64,000 nt of DNA, taken from assembly GCA_027491155.1 (NCBI GenBank), contig JAIXWR010000022.1:18903-82902 (forward strand), read 5' to 3'. The translations under genes were made by a program, and so were the position numbers. The notes under the pieces are model-generated. The model was not told the DNA's origin. It did no database searches and saw only the letters and a list, made by a program, of their open reading frames with translations. This stretch comes from Verrucomicrobiaceae bacterium. GTDB lineage: Bacteria > Verrucomicrobiota > Verrucomicrobiia > Verrucomicrobiales > Akkermansiaceae. Below are positions 28,601 through 35,813 of this stretch, in pieces; position 1 is the first letter of the stretch; the number at the start of each line of letters is the position of its first letter.

Positions 28601-29219
28601 CGCCCTTCAGGCCGAGCTCGTCCGCATCCAGCACCGCCGGATAATAGAGCGCCCACTGGAGCAGGTTGGTCGCCTCGATCACTGCCGTCCGCTTCGGTGC
28701 CCGACCGCGTGCCGCCTCGCCGGCCTCGCCGGGGCCCAGCAGCAGTTTGCCCTGGTCGTTCGCGAGTTCCACCTGCCCCTCCAGCACCTGGAAGCGCGAG
28801 GTGCCGTCGGCCGCGACCTGGACGTAAACCTGGGTGCCGCGCATCGCCCCGTTGGCGGCGGGCGTCTTGATGTCGATCTCGCCGCTCTTCTCGCGGCTGA
28901 AAATGAAGGCCGCCCCGCCGCCGACATCGAGCCGCGGCTTGTCTTCGCTGAACAGCCCCGGCGCAATCTCGACCGTCGTGAATTGCTCCAACCGCATCGT
29001 GTAGAGGTCGGTCAAGCGCAGGGTCGCCCGGCTCCGCTGCCGCGTCCGGATCCGGTCGCCGACTGCCAGAGATTGATCCTTCGCGGCAGGCGTCCAGGCC
29101 CCGTCGGCGCCTTTCGTCGCCTGCACGATGTTCTGAACCTCCAGCAGTTGGGCGTCCTGGCCGGATGCGACGCCGGTCAGCAGGAAGCAGAAAAGAAGTC
29201 GGGGGACACGGGGTTTCAT
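25605..29219 (-). CDS. FecR-TPR-outer-membrane beta-barrel fusion protein
   Basis: This 1204-residue protein starts with a signal peptide (RLLFCFLLTGVASG). Residues about 40-165 are a FecR domain (VGDRIRTRQRSRATLRLTD...MRGTQVYVQV...FQVLEGQVEL). Residues about 220-640 are TPR repeats (NGYAWTRLAELEFSFGRTKE, ARAHALQGFILAADNRIEEA, NPSAHLFLANSFDAL). Residues about 660-1204 are rich in alternating aromatic beta strands like a TonB-dependent receptor barrel and end in VLRVRYSF, the terminal phenylalanine expected for BAM-inserted barrels. I see no N-terminal plug domain or TonB box. ATG 29219 is used because it opens the signal peptide; the frame extends upstream without coding character. It is 12 bp upstream of the CHASE2 cyclase. 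A role in sensing or uptake linked to cyclic-nucleotide synthesis is inferred. Confidence 0.85.
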   Translation of the reverse strand: MKPRVPRLLFCFLLTGVASGQDAQLLEVQNIVQATKGADGAWTPAAKDQSLAVGDRIRTRQRSRATLRLTDLYTMRLEQFTTVEIAPGLFSEDKPRLDVGGGAAFIFSREKSGEIDIKTPAANGAMRGTQVYVQVAADGTSRFQVLEGQVELANDQGKLLLGPGEAGEAARGRAPKRTAVIEATNLLQWALYYPAVLDADELGLKGEGKSVAAYREGDLLEALERHSGSTQGTSGKLYRAAVLLAVGRLDEAAGIIKGVPAGDPGRRAIERMIDAVKFREREAWADESLNTAGEAIAESYYRQSRSDLKAARDAARIATEKAPGNGYAWTRLAELEFSFGRTKEAREALAKGLELTPRNARAHALQGFILAADNRIEEARTSFEQAVQLDGSLGNGWLGLGLTKTKKGDLAGGRADLQTAATVEPTMSVFHSYLGKALSMEDKPVEARKDLDLAKQLDPNDPTPWLYSALELQRQNRPNEAIADLERSIELNDNRRVYRSQLLLDQDKAVRSANMAKIYQNAGMQEVAVREATRAVESDYTNPSAHLFLANSFDALRDPDRIQLRYETPWFNELLLSNLLSPVGGGPLSQFVSQQEYSKLLEADGLGGSILSEVRSDGESRTAASVFGQSGNFSFGIDAYYRDNNGGDRFNNGEELQELYGQFKWQVTPDDIFYFLGKWQDQQSGDNSQTYDNRPLNPELDFSEQQEPGMILGGWNHRWAPGSHTLLLAGRLSAEQVVRNPNSTQLLVERDADGLRPGFIENVAGVDRFTDPSLDGSVTFGPDGESLVYSSDLLKAIQPYLGQGDVLSVSGAPFALETRRSFEVDSFEVQQIWQTDRNLLIAGGRYQSGEFETDVRMLAERPNFNGGFETPAVLQSSVVDFERMSFYVYDYWQVTPCLTLIGGASWDHIEHPDNFRNPPVNNFQRESEEFSGKAGFTYAPARWMTVRGMYAQGLGGASFDESVRLEPVQLAGFNQAYRTVISESIAGSVEAPEYEIWGLSAEGSLPSRTFWGASFNVIEQDVDRSRGIFTGYSAGVFPSTPAYFADTTAERLDYEEQSLALTVNQLLGNQFSVGAGFRMTRSELNTTLPELAGAGPFANLDDEATLSEVMLSANWNSPTGLFARVEANYFSQDLEEDPSRLPLRSGDTFWQFNALAGYRFNDNRCEVTAGVLNIGGTDYQLSPLNPRAEIVRDRTAVLRVRYSF

Positions 29220-29454
29220 GGCGGGGAGGGTTGAATGGGCCCGGAGGTGAAGAAGGTCGCGGAAGATCACACGGCTGGGTTTCCCGGGGAAAGATTTACC
29301 GGGTTTGCTTGCAGCACGTTGACTGCCAACTATCCGGACGCGGCATAAGAACAAGGCTAAAGTCGGTCTCTCGAGGCGGGACGACGCCCCCGATTCCCGG
29401 CCACCACGGTGCTTCGGTCTCGCAGGCAAGCCGATCCGAAGCTTGTCTTCCCCC

Positions 29455-30159
29455 GTGAAACTCGACCGCCTCCTCGCCAAACACGATTCGCTCGGCCGCG
29501 GCCGGGCCCGCGAGGCGATCCTCGCCGGCCGGGTCGCCGTCGAGGGAGCGATCACCCGCCGCCTCGACCACCCGGTCGACCGTTTCAAACGCGTCGAACT
29601 CGACGGCCGCCCGCTGCGCCAGTCGGCACGGCGGCTCCACCTGATGCTCAACAAGCCGGTCGGCATCCTTAGCGCGACGAGCGACCCGGTGCACCGCACC
29701 GTGATCGACCTCATCGACGATCCCGACCGCCACACGCTGCATCTCGTCGGCCGCCTCGACCGCTCGACCACCGGACTGGTCCTCCTCACGAACGACGGTA
29801 ACTGGTCGAAGCCGCTCATGGCCCCGGAGACAAAGGTGCCAAAAGTCTATCTCGTCGAAACCCGCGACCCGATTCCCGCCTCCGCTATCGAGGCCTTCGC
29901 CGCCGGCTTCCACTTCCACACCGAGGATCTCACCACCCTCCCCGCCGCGCTGGAAATCCTCGGCGAACATCAGGCCCGCCTGACCCTCCACGAAGGCCGC
30001 TACCACCAGATCAAGCGGATGTTCCACCGCATCGGCAACCGGGTGGTGAAGCTCCACCGCGAGAGCATCGGCGGGATTTCCCTCCCGCCCGACCTCGGCC
30101 CCGGGGAGTGGCGGATGCTGACGGAGGAGGAGGTCGGATGTGGCTCCCCCAGGCTTTGA
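29455..30159 (+). CDS. rsuA: RsuA-family rRNA pseudouridine synthase
   Basis: This 234-residue enzyme isomerises a uridine in ribosomal RNA, for RsuA at 16S position 516. An N-terminal S4-type RNA-binding segment (KLDRLLAKHDSLGRGRAREAI) precedes the synthase domain with NKPVGILSATSD, the catalytic aspartate D102 in GRLDRSTTGL, KVYLVET and the RNA-contacting EGRYHQIKRMFHRIGN. GTG 29455 gives the usual short N-terminus MKLDRLL; a TTG at 29443 is an alternative adding four residues. The family assignment is firm; the exact target (RsuA versus RluE or RluF type) cannot be settled from sequence alone. It is divergent from the FecR-TPR-barrel gene. Confidence 0.88.
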   Translation: MKLDRLLAKHDSLGRGRAREAILAGRVAVEGAITRRLDHPVDRFKRVELDGRPLRQSARRLHLMLNKPVGILSATSDPVHRTVIDLIDDPDRHTLHLVGRLDRSTTGLVLLTNDGNWSKPLMAPETKVPKVYLVETRDPIPASAIEAFAAGFHFHTEDLTTLPAALEILGEHQARLTLHEGRYHQIKRMFHRIGNRVVKLHRESIGGISLPPDLGPGEWRMLTEEEVGCGSPRL

Positions 30160-30275
30160 AGCACGTGATCACCGCTCTGCTGGCCTCCGGCGAGAAGAAG
30201 GGATTTCTTGAGGAAGCGAGACGTCTCCGCTAACCAGCAACCGAAAGCGGATGGAGATCCGCCCCTCCTCAGCGC

Positions 30276-31097
30276 ATGACACCGCCGACTCCAGAAGATC
30301 GGTCGGATCCGACGGATCGGACCGATCCCAACAAACCGAGGCCGCGGAAGCTTCGCCCCGTCGGGGGTTACCGCAATCTGCGGAGCTTCCAAGTGACCAC
30401 TATCATCTATGACGCCACCGCGGCCTTCTGCGATCGCTTCATCAGCGGACGCACCCACGATCAAATGGTGCAAGCAGCCAGCAGCGGGCGGCAGAACATC
30501 GCGGAGGGAAACCGCGCCGGAGGGACCAGCAGCAAGTCGGAACTTCATCTGACCAACGTGGCACGTGCGAGCTTGGAAGAGCTCCTGCTGGACTTCGAGG
30601 ACTACCTCCGCCAGAGCCGTCTGCCGCAGTGGGCGAAAGATTCACAGGAGGCGAAAGCCATACGCGCCGTGGGTTGGAGAAGAAAGAATCCGTCCGATCC
30701 GACGGATCCGACCGATCCATCCACCGCCGGCGACTACGCCCGGCGCGATCTCTATGCGCATTGGCTGGACCATGACGACGCTGCCATCCGCGCCAACGCC
30801 CTGCTGTGCCTGATCCATCAAGCGAACTATCTGCTGGACCAGCAGATCATCGCGCTGGAGCAGGAATTCATCGACGGAGGTGGCTACTCGGAGCAGCTCG
30901 CTGCTGCGAGGATCGCGCAACGGACAAAGGATCGGTCTGATCGGTCGGATCCTTCCGATCATGCCTTTCCCCCTTGCCCACTCTGCGGGAAGCCGATGTC
31001 CCTGCGGACCGCCCGTCAGGGCAAGAACAGCGGGAAGCAGTTCTGGGGCTGCACCGGCTATCCGGACTGCAAAGGTGCTGTGCCGCTCGATCCATGA
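30276..31097 (+). CDS. Four-helix-bundle protein fused to topoisomerase-type zinc finger
   Basis: This 273-residue protein has a four-helix-bundle domain of the S23/TIGR02436 type at about 35-205 (LRSFQVTTIIYDATAAFCDRF, DQMVQAASSGRQNIAEGNRA, ELHLTNVARASLEELLLDFEDYL). It is followed by a C4 zinc finger like those at the C-terminus of topoisomerase I (CPLCGKPMSLRT...FWGCTGYPDCKG). This corresponds to the 'four helix bundle suffix' architecture. The bundle family includes ORFs in 23S rRNA intervening sequences and the Avd accessory of diversity-generating retroelements; no reverse transcriptase or template repeat is present here. Linkers at 8-19, 138-147 and 219-228 are low-complexity Asp/Pro/Ser/Thr (SDPTDRTDP, PSDPTDPTDPS, RSDRSDPSD) and are encoded by palindromic GATC-rich repeats. 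The function is unknown; nucleic-acid binding is likely. Confidence 0.85.
   Translation: MTPPTPEDRSDPTDRTDPNKPRPRKLRPVGGYRNLRSFQVTTIIYDATAAFCDRFISGRTHDQMVQAASSGRQNIAEGNRAGGTSSKSELHLTNVARASLEELLLDFEDYLRQSRLPQWAKDSQEAKAIRAVGWRRKNPSDPTDPTDPSTAGDYARRDLYAHWLDHDDAAIRANALLCLIHQANYLLDQQIIALEQEFIDGGGYSEQLAAARIAQRTKDRSDRSDPSDHAFPPCPLCGKPMSLRTARQGKNSGKQFWGCTGYPDCKGAVPLDP
30297..30328. repeat. GATC-rich palindromic repeat, copy 1
   Basis: The outer arms are GATCGGTC and GACCGATC and the core is GATCCGACGGATC, a near-perfect inverted repeat. It lies inside the N-terminal coding region of the four-helix-bundle gene and encodes RSDPTDRTDP. Confidence 0.8.
30691..30720. repeat. GATC-rich palindromic repeat, copy 2
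   Basis: It contains the same GATCCGACGGATC core followed by CGACCGATCC. It encodes the second Asp/Pro-rich linker (PSDPTDPTDPS) between two helices of the same protein. Confidence 0.8.
30929..30960. repeat. GATC-rich palindromic repeat, copy 3 (diverged)
   Basis: GGATCGGTCTGATCGGTC is followed by GGATCCTTCCGATC. It is more diverged than the other copies and encodes RSDRSDPSD just before the zinc finger. Confidence 0.7.
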
Positions 31098-31099
31098 AT

Positions 31100-31125
31100 G
31101 ATCGGACCGGATCCGACGGATCTCC
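31100..31125. repeat. GATC-rich palindromic repeat, copy 4
   Basis: GATCGGACC is followed by the GATCCGACGGATC core. This copy lies just downstream of the stop codon of the four-helix-bundle gene, so the family is not confined to coding sequence. Confidence 0.75.
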
Positions 31126-31150
31126 GCGCAGTCCTCAAGCAGGCACCGAA

Positions 31151-31188
31151 TGAAAAACCGGGCGGCCCCCGCGAGGGAACCGCCCGGT
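31151..31188 (-). terminator. Rho-independent terminator of the rhamnulose aldolase gene
   Basis: A perfect 9-bp stem (ACCGGGCGG at 31157-31165 with CCGCCCGGT at 31180-31188, 14-nt loop) is followed on the minus strand by a run of T. It begins about 30 bp past the stop codon of the aldolase/dehydrogenase gene. Confidence 0.85.
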
Positions 31189-31218
31189 CCACGACTCACT
31201 AACTACCGGGAAAACCGC

Positions 31219-33414
31219 TCAGCGCAGGAAGGCCTCGTGCAAGCCGCCGTCGACGGTGATGACCTGGCCGGTGGTCTTGCTCAGCCGGCTCGTGACGAGA
31301 AGGAAATAGGCTTCCGCCTGGTCGGCCGGGGTGATCGGGGCCTTGGTCAAGGTGCGATCCGCGTAGAACTGCGCGAGCTTGCTCACCAGCGACTCGGTCG
31401 CCTCGTCATCCGCGTAAGGGATGGCATACTTCGCCAGCGAGCCGATGACACGGTCGCGGGGGAACATCGCGGATCCCTGGACCACGGTCGCCGGGGCCAC
31501 GCCGTTGACGCGGACCAGCGGGGCCAGCTCGATGGCAAGCTCACGCACCAGGTGGTTCGCGGCGGCCTTCGAGGTGTCGTAAGCGAGCGAGCCCTTCTTG
31601 GCGACGGCGGCGTTGGCGCTGGTGGTCAGCACCAGGTTGCCGCGCAGGCCCTGCTCCTTCCACGTCTTGGCCGCCTCGTCGGCGACGAAGTAGGAACCGG
31701 TGACGTTGATGTTGAAGGTGAGCGCCCACTTGTCGTCCGGGATGTGGCCGGTGGTGTCGCTCGGCACGAAGATGCCGGCGGTGACGCAGATGTGGTCGAA
31801 GCCGCCGTAAGCCAGCGCGACCTGGTCGAGCATCGCGCGGATGCTGGCGCGGTCGGTGATGTTGGCCGCGAAACCGATCGCCTGGCCGCAGTTGGAGACG
31901 CCGGTGCCGGCGACGCCGATGCCGACGCCATACTTGTCGGTGATCTCCTTGGCGGTCGCCTCGGCCGCTTCCTTGTTGAGGTCGACGCAGACGATGTGCG
32001 CGCCGTCCTTGACCAGGCGGTGGGCGGTCTCCTTGCCGATGCCGGAGCCGGCGCCGATCACGATGATGATCTGGCGGGCGAGTTCCTTCTCGGCGGGCAT
32101 GCGCTGGAGCTTCGCCTCTTCAAGCAGCCAGTATTCGATGTCGAAGGCTTCCTGCTGCGGCAGCGAGATGTATTCGTCGATCGCCTCGGCACCGCGCATG
32201 ACTTCAACCGCGCAGTTGTAGAACTCGGCGGTCACGCGGGACTCCGACTTGTCCTTGCCCCAGGCGATCATGCCGAGGCCGGGGATCAGCACGACGGTCG
32301 GGTTCGGGTCGCGCATCGCCGGGCTGTTGGCGTGCTTGCAGGCGGCGTAGTAGGACGCGTAGTCCTTGCGATACTGCTCCAAGCCGGCGGCGAGCTTGGC
32401 CTTGAGGGCGGCGGCGTCTTCCGCCTGCGGATTCCAATCGACGTAGAGCGGCTTGATCTTGGTGCGCAGGAAGTGGTCGGGGCAGGAAGTCCCCAGTTCG
32501 GCGAGGCGCGGGGCGTCGGCCGAGTTGACGAAGCGCAGGATCTTGGCGTCGTCCTGGACGGTGCCGATGAAGCGCTTCTGCTGCGAAACCTGGCCGCGCA
32601 GCCAGGGCAGGATGGCGGCAAGCGTGGCCTGGCGCTCGGCTTCCGGAAGCGTCTGGTACTTCTGGCCGCCGAAGGCCTTGGCGTCGCCACCCTTGGCTTC
32701 GTACTTGGCTTCGATGTAGGTGGCGGCCTTCTCGATGAACTCCAGCGTGCGGACGTAGCAGACCTTGTCGTCGTCGTCCCACGAAATGAAGCCGTGCTGG
32801 CCCATCATGATCGCCTTCACGTTCGGCTGGGCCTTGGCGATCTCCTGCATCGCGAGGCCGAGCTCGAAGCCCGGGCGCATCCACGGGACGTAGGCCATCT
32901 CGCCGCCGAAGATCTCCTTGGTCAGCTGCTGGCAGTTCTTGGAGGCGGCGATCGCGATGATCGCGTTCGGGTGCATGTGGTCGACGTGCTTGCCCGGCAG
33001 GAAGCTGTGCAGCGGGGTGTCGATCGACGAGGCGCGCGGGTTGAGGTTGAAAGTGGTGTGGAAGTACATCGCCACCATGTCGTCCTCGGCCTGCGACTTG
33101 AGGCCCTTGTCCGCGCGGGCTTCGTAGAGGCCCTGCATGGCGATCAGCTTGTCCTGATAGAGAGAAGAGAAATTGTCGCGCTTGCTGGTGCGCAGGTCGC
33201 CGCCGGAGCCCTTCACCCAGAGCACCTCGACCGGCTGGCCGGTGAGCGGGTCGGTCTCGACGATCTTCGACGAGGTGTTGCCGCCGCCGGTGTTCGTGAC
33301 GCGCTGGTCGTCGCCGAGGATGTTGGAGCGGTAGACGAGACGGGCAACCGGATCGAGCGTCGCGGCGTGCGCGTCGTCCCAGGAATAGTTCACGTGCTTG
33401 AAATCGGAAGGCAT
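31219..33414 (-). CDS. rhaD: Bifunctional rhamnulose-1-phosphate aldolase/lactaldehyde dehydrogenase
   Basis: This 731-residue protein splits L-rhamnulose-1-phosphate into DHAP and L-lactaldehyde (class II, zinc-dependent aldolase) and oxidises the lactaldehyde with NAD. The N-terminal two thirds is the aldolase (RVTNTGGGNTSSKI, KGSGGDLRT, metal ligands in HVDHMHPNAIIAIA, MMGQHGFISW). From about residue 470 it is a short-chain dehydrogenase with IVIGAGSGIGKETA as the nucleotide-binding glycine motif, the active-site YDTSKAAANHL, and NGVAPATV. The fusion is the form called RhaE/YuxG in Rhizobium and Bacillus. ATG 33414 gives MPSDFKHVNYSWDD. It is divergent from the DeoR regulator, rhaB and glpX, 82 bp apart, and has its own terminator. 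Confidence 0.93.
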   Translation of the reverse strand: MPSDFKHVNYSWDDAHAATLDPVARLVYRSNILGDDQRVTNTGGGNTSSKIVETDPLTGQPVEVLWVKGSGGDLRTSKRDNFSSLYQDKLIAMQGLYEARADKGLKSQAEDDMVAMYFHTTFNLNPRASSIDTPLHSFLPGKHVDHMHPNAIIAIAASKNCQQLTKEIFGGEMAYVPWMRPGFELGLAMQEIAKAQPNVKAIMMGQHGFISWDDDDKVCYVRTLEFIEKAATYIEAKYEAKGGDAKAFGGQKYQTLPEAERQATLAAILPWLRGQVSQQKRFIGTVQDDAKILRFVNSADAPRLAELGTSCPDHFLRTKIKPLYVDWNPQAEDAAALKAKLAAGLEQYRKDYASYYAACKHANSPAMRDPNPTVVLIPGLGMIAWGKDKSESRVTAEFYNCAVEVMRGAEAIDEYISLPQQEAFDIEYWLLEEAKLQRMPAEKELARQIIIVIGAGSGIGKETAHRLVKDGAHIVCVDLNKEAAEATAKEITDKYGVGIGVAGTGVSNCGQAIGFAANITDRASIRAMLDQVALAYGGFDHICVTAGIFVPSDTTGHIPDDKWALTFNINVTGSYFVADEAAKTWKEQGLRGNLVLTTSANAAVAKKGSLAYDTSKAAANHLVRELAIELAPLVRVNGVAPATVVQGSAMFPRDRVIGSLAKYAIPYADDEATESLVSKLAQFYADRTLTKAPITPADQAEAYFLLVTSRLSKTTGQVITVDGGLHEAFLR

Positions 33415-33460
33415 GGGTCGTTGAGGTTTGGGATTGACGAGCCGGGGTGTGCGGAACAAA

Positions 33461-33497
33461 ACCCACGAAAGCAAGCAATTTCCCACAGAATCCCACA
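33461..33497. promoter_or_regulatory. Candidate operator between rhaD and the DeoR gene
   Basis: Three CCCAC elements lie at 33462, 33482 and 33492, spaced 20 and 10 bp, so on the same DNA face. The last two are direct repeats of TCCCACA, and the third abuts the ATG of the DeoR-family gene. The position in the 82-bp divergent gap suggests autoregulation and control of the aldolase. This is inferred from spacing only. Confidence 0.4.
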
Positions 33498-34261
33498 TGC
33501 TCGCCGCCGAACGCCAACGCCAGATCCTCGACCGGGTGCGCCGTGACGGCACGGTCCGCACCGCGGATCTCGCCCGTGATTTCGCGGTGACCGAGGAGAC
33601 CGTCCGCCGCGACCTCGACCTGCTCGGCCGCCGCGGTCACTTGCGGCGGACCCACGGCGGTGCGATGGACTCCACCGCCCCGCTCGGGGAGCTGTCGCAG
33701 AGCGAGCGCGAATCGCGCAAGCTGGAGGAGAAACTGGCGATCGCCCGCGAGACGGCACGCATGCTCCTTCCCGGCGAGACCATCCTGCTCGACGCCTCGA
33801 CCACCGCGCTCGAACTCGCCGGCCAGGTCCCGCAAGGCATGCCGTTGCGCGTGGTCACCTATTCGCTCGCCGTGGTCGAACGCCTCGCCGCGCGCGACGA
33901 TGTCGAGTTGATCCAGCTGGGTGGCAGCTACGAGGCCCGTGGACGGCGGTTCTCCGGGATGATCACCGAATCGGCGCTGCGGCTCCTGAAGATCGACCGC
34001 TTCTTCTTCTCCGGAGCCGGCCTCGATCCAGCGCAAGGCGTCAGCGAACCGAATCCCGAGCAAGCCCGCCTCAAGCGCATGATGATCGAGCAATCCGCCT
34101 GGAACTGCGCCTTGCTCGACCACTCGAAGTTCGGCATCAAGGCGGACTACTTTTTCGCGCCGCCCGCCGACCTCGATGTCGTCGTGACCGACCGCGAGTC
34201 CAAGGCCTACGCCAAATCCCACCTCAAGAACCCGCCCTACGACCTCCGCTTTGCCCGTTAG
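33497..34261 (+). CDS. DeoR-family transcriptional regulator of the rhamnose locus
   Basis: This 254-residue protein has an N-terminal winged helix-turn-helix (ERQRQILDRVRRDGTVRTAD, VTEETVRRDLDLLGRRGHLRRTHGG) and a DeoR effector domain of the ribose-5-phosphate-isomerase-like fold (GETILLDASTTALELAG, LIQLGGSYEARGRRFSG, FFFSGAGLD, DHSKFG). Members usually repress sugar-phosphate catabolic genes and respond to a phosphorylated intermediate; here rhamnulose-1-phosphate or DHAP is a reasonable guess. ATG 33497 opens the helix-turn-helix region; upstream in-frame codons (from 33428) would run into the divergent promoter. rhaB follows after 43 bp. Confidence 0.9.
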   Translation: MLAAERQRQILDRVRRDGTVRTADLARDFAVTEETVRRDLDLLGRRGHLRRTHGGAMDSTAPLGELSQSERESRKLEEKLAIARETARMLLPGETILLDASTTALELAGQVPQGMPLRVVTYSLAVVERLAARDDVELIQLGGSYEARGRRFSGMITESALRLLKIDRFFFSGAGLDPAQGVSEPNPEQARLKRMMIEQSAWNCALLDHSKFGIKADYFFAPPADLDVVVTDRESKAYAKSHLKNPPYDLRFAR

Positions 34262-34304
34262 ATTTCAGCATTTCAGTTCTCAGCATTTCAGCTTTTCCCA
34301 ACCC
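34262..34304. repeat. Short direct repeat between the DeoR gene and rhaB
   Basis: CAGCATTTCAG occurs twice, at 34266-34276 and 34281-34291, in the 43-bp gap before rhaB. It could be a regulatory or mRNA-processing element; nothing further is supported. Confidence 0.5.
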
Positions 34305-35777
34305 ATGCCCGTCTTCCTCTCCATCGACCTCGGCGCCGGCAGCGGCCGCGTCATCGCCGGCATCACCGACCTGAAAACCCTCCGGCTCGAGGAGATCCAC
34401 CGCTTCGACAACCCCGGCACCGACCTACCCGGCGGCTCGTTCTGGAACATCGTCGGCCTCTACCGCGACATTGTCGAAGGCCTGCGCCGCTCGGTGGACA
34501 AGTATGGCGACGAGATCGTGGCGATCGGCATCGACACCTGGGGCTGCGACTTCGGCCTGCTCGACTCCCGCGGCCGCCTCCTCGGCATGCCTCATCAGTA
34601 CCGCGACGCCCGCCACGAGGGCATGCCCGCCGTGATGCATGCGAAGCTGAGCGAGGCCGAGATCTACTCGCTCACCGGCATCACCACCAACTTCTACAAT
34701 TCGTCCCTGCACCTGCTGGCCGAGGAACAGATCTCCTCCCCCGCCCTTGCCGCCGCGGACAAACTCCTCTTCATCCCCGACCTGCTCGCCTACTGGCTCT
34801 GCGGCGTTCAGGCGGTCGAGCGGACCATCGCCTCCACCTCCCAGCTCCTCGATGCCGGCACCGGCGACTGGGCCTGGGGCGTGATCGAGGCGCTCGGTTT
34901 GCCGCAGCGGATCTTCGGCAAGATCGTCGCCCCCGGCACCGTCCTCGGGCCGATCCGCAAGGAAGTCGCGCGGATGATCGGCAAGGAAGACATCCCCATC
35001 GTCGCCAGCGCCTCCCACGACACCGCTTCCGCCGTGGCCGGCATCCCGATGGATGGCGACGACCCGCTGTGGCTCTCCTCCGGCACCTGGTCGATCATGG
35101 GTCTGGAACGCAAGGATCCGATCCGCACGCCGGAAGCCTTTGCCGCCCGCTGCTGCAACGAGCTCGGTGCCGAGGACAGCGTCCGCTTCCTGAAGAACAT
35201 CGCCGGCCTCTGGCTGATCCAGGAGTGCAAGCGCCAGTGGGCCCTCGACGGCGAGAACCTCTCCTATGGCGAAATGGCGAAGCTCGCCGAGGAGGCGGAG
35301 CCCTTCACCGCTTTCATCGATCCCGACGATCCGGTCTTCGCCTCGCCCGGCGAGATGCCGGAGAAGATCCGCGCCTTCTGCGAACGCACCGGACAGAAAG
35401 TTCCCGCCGACAAGGGCACCATCCTGCGCGTTGCCTCCGAATCCCTAGCCCTGAAATACCGCGTCGTTTACGAACGCTTCTGCGCCCTCTCCGGCAAGCG
35501 CTTCGAACGCCTCCACGCCGGCGGCGGCGGGATCCAGAACGCCTTCCTCGCCCAGGCCACCGCGAACGCGCTCGGCATCGAGGTCGTCGCCGGCCCGATC
35601 GAAGCCACCTCCTGCGGCAACCTCATCGTCCAGATGATCGCCACCGGCCACGTCGCCGACCTCGCCGCCGGCCGACGCTTGATCCGGGACTCCTTCGACT
35701 TCCAGACATACACGCCGCAGGACCCCGACCACTGGCTCCCGGCCTACGAGCGATTCAAAACCTTCATTGTCAGTTGA
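34305..35777 (+). CDS. rhaB: Rhamnulokinase
   Basis: This 490-residue FGGY-family kinase phosphorylates L-rhamnulose with ATP to rhamnulose-1-phosphate, the substrate of the divergent aldolase. The N-terminal ATPase lobe starts with FLSIDLGAGSGRVIAG; substrate-side motifs include GIDTWGCDFGLLD and PHQYRDARHEGM; the C-terminal lobe has SHDTASAVAGIP, LSSGTWSIMGLE and the adenosine-binding HAGGGGIQNAFLAQATAN. The length is normal for RhaB. ATG 34305 begins MPVFLSID. It is placed between the DeoR regulator and glpX (36 bp) in one plus-strand operon. No rhamnose isomerase or transporter gene is in the window. Confidence 0.92.
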   Translation: MPVFLSIDLGAGSGRVIAGITDLKTLRLEEIHRFDNPGTDLPGGSFWNIVGLYRDIVEGLRRSVDKYGDEIVAIGIDTWGCDFGLLDSRGRLLGMPHQYRDARHEGMPAVMHAKLSEAEIYSLTGITTNFYNSSLHLLAEEQISSPALAAADKLLFIPDLLAYWLCGVQAVERTIASTSQLLDAGTGDWAWGVIEALGLPQRIFGKIVAPGTVLGPIRKEVARMIGKEDIPIVASASHDTASAVAGIPMDGDDPLWLSSGTWSIMGLERKDPIRTPEAFAARCCNELGAEDSVRFLKNIAGLWLIQECKRQWALDGENLSYGEMAKLAEEAEPFTAFIDPDDPVFASPGEMPEKIRAFCERTGQKVPADKGTILRVASESLALKYRVVYERFCALSGKRFERLHAGGGGIQNAFLAQATANALGIEVVAGPIEATSCGNLIVQMIATGHVADLAAGRRLIRDSFDFQTYTPQDPDHWLPAYERFKTFIVS

Positions 35778-35813
35778 GCCATTTCGGCCCGCAACCTGCA
35801 TCCCGCCCTCCCC

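Noticed and set aside
30276..31125. Possible diversity-generating retroelement because of the Avd-like four-helix bundle
   Set aside because: No reverse transcriptase, template/variable repeat pair or target gene is present nearby.
30297..31125. Possible CRISPR array from the GATC-rich repeats
   Set aside because: The copies are irregularly spaced (about 390, 240 and 170 bp), palindromic and partly coding; no cas genes.
31150..33546. 798-codon open frame opposite the rhamnulose aldolase/dehydrogenase
   Set aside because: The opposite strand encodes an unmistakable enzyme with its own terminator; this frame has no recognisable motif.
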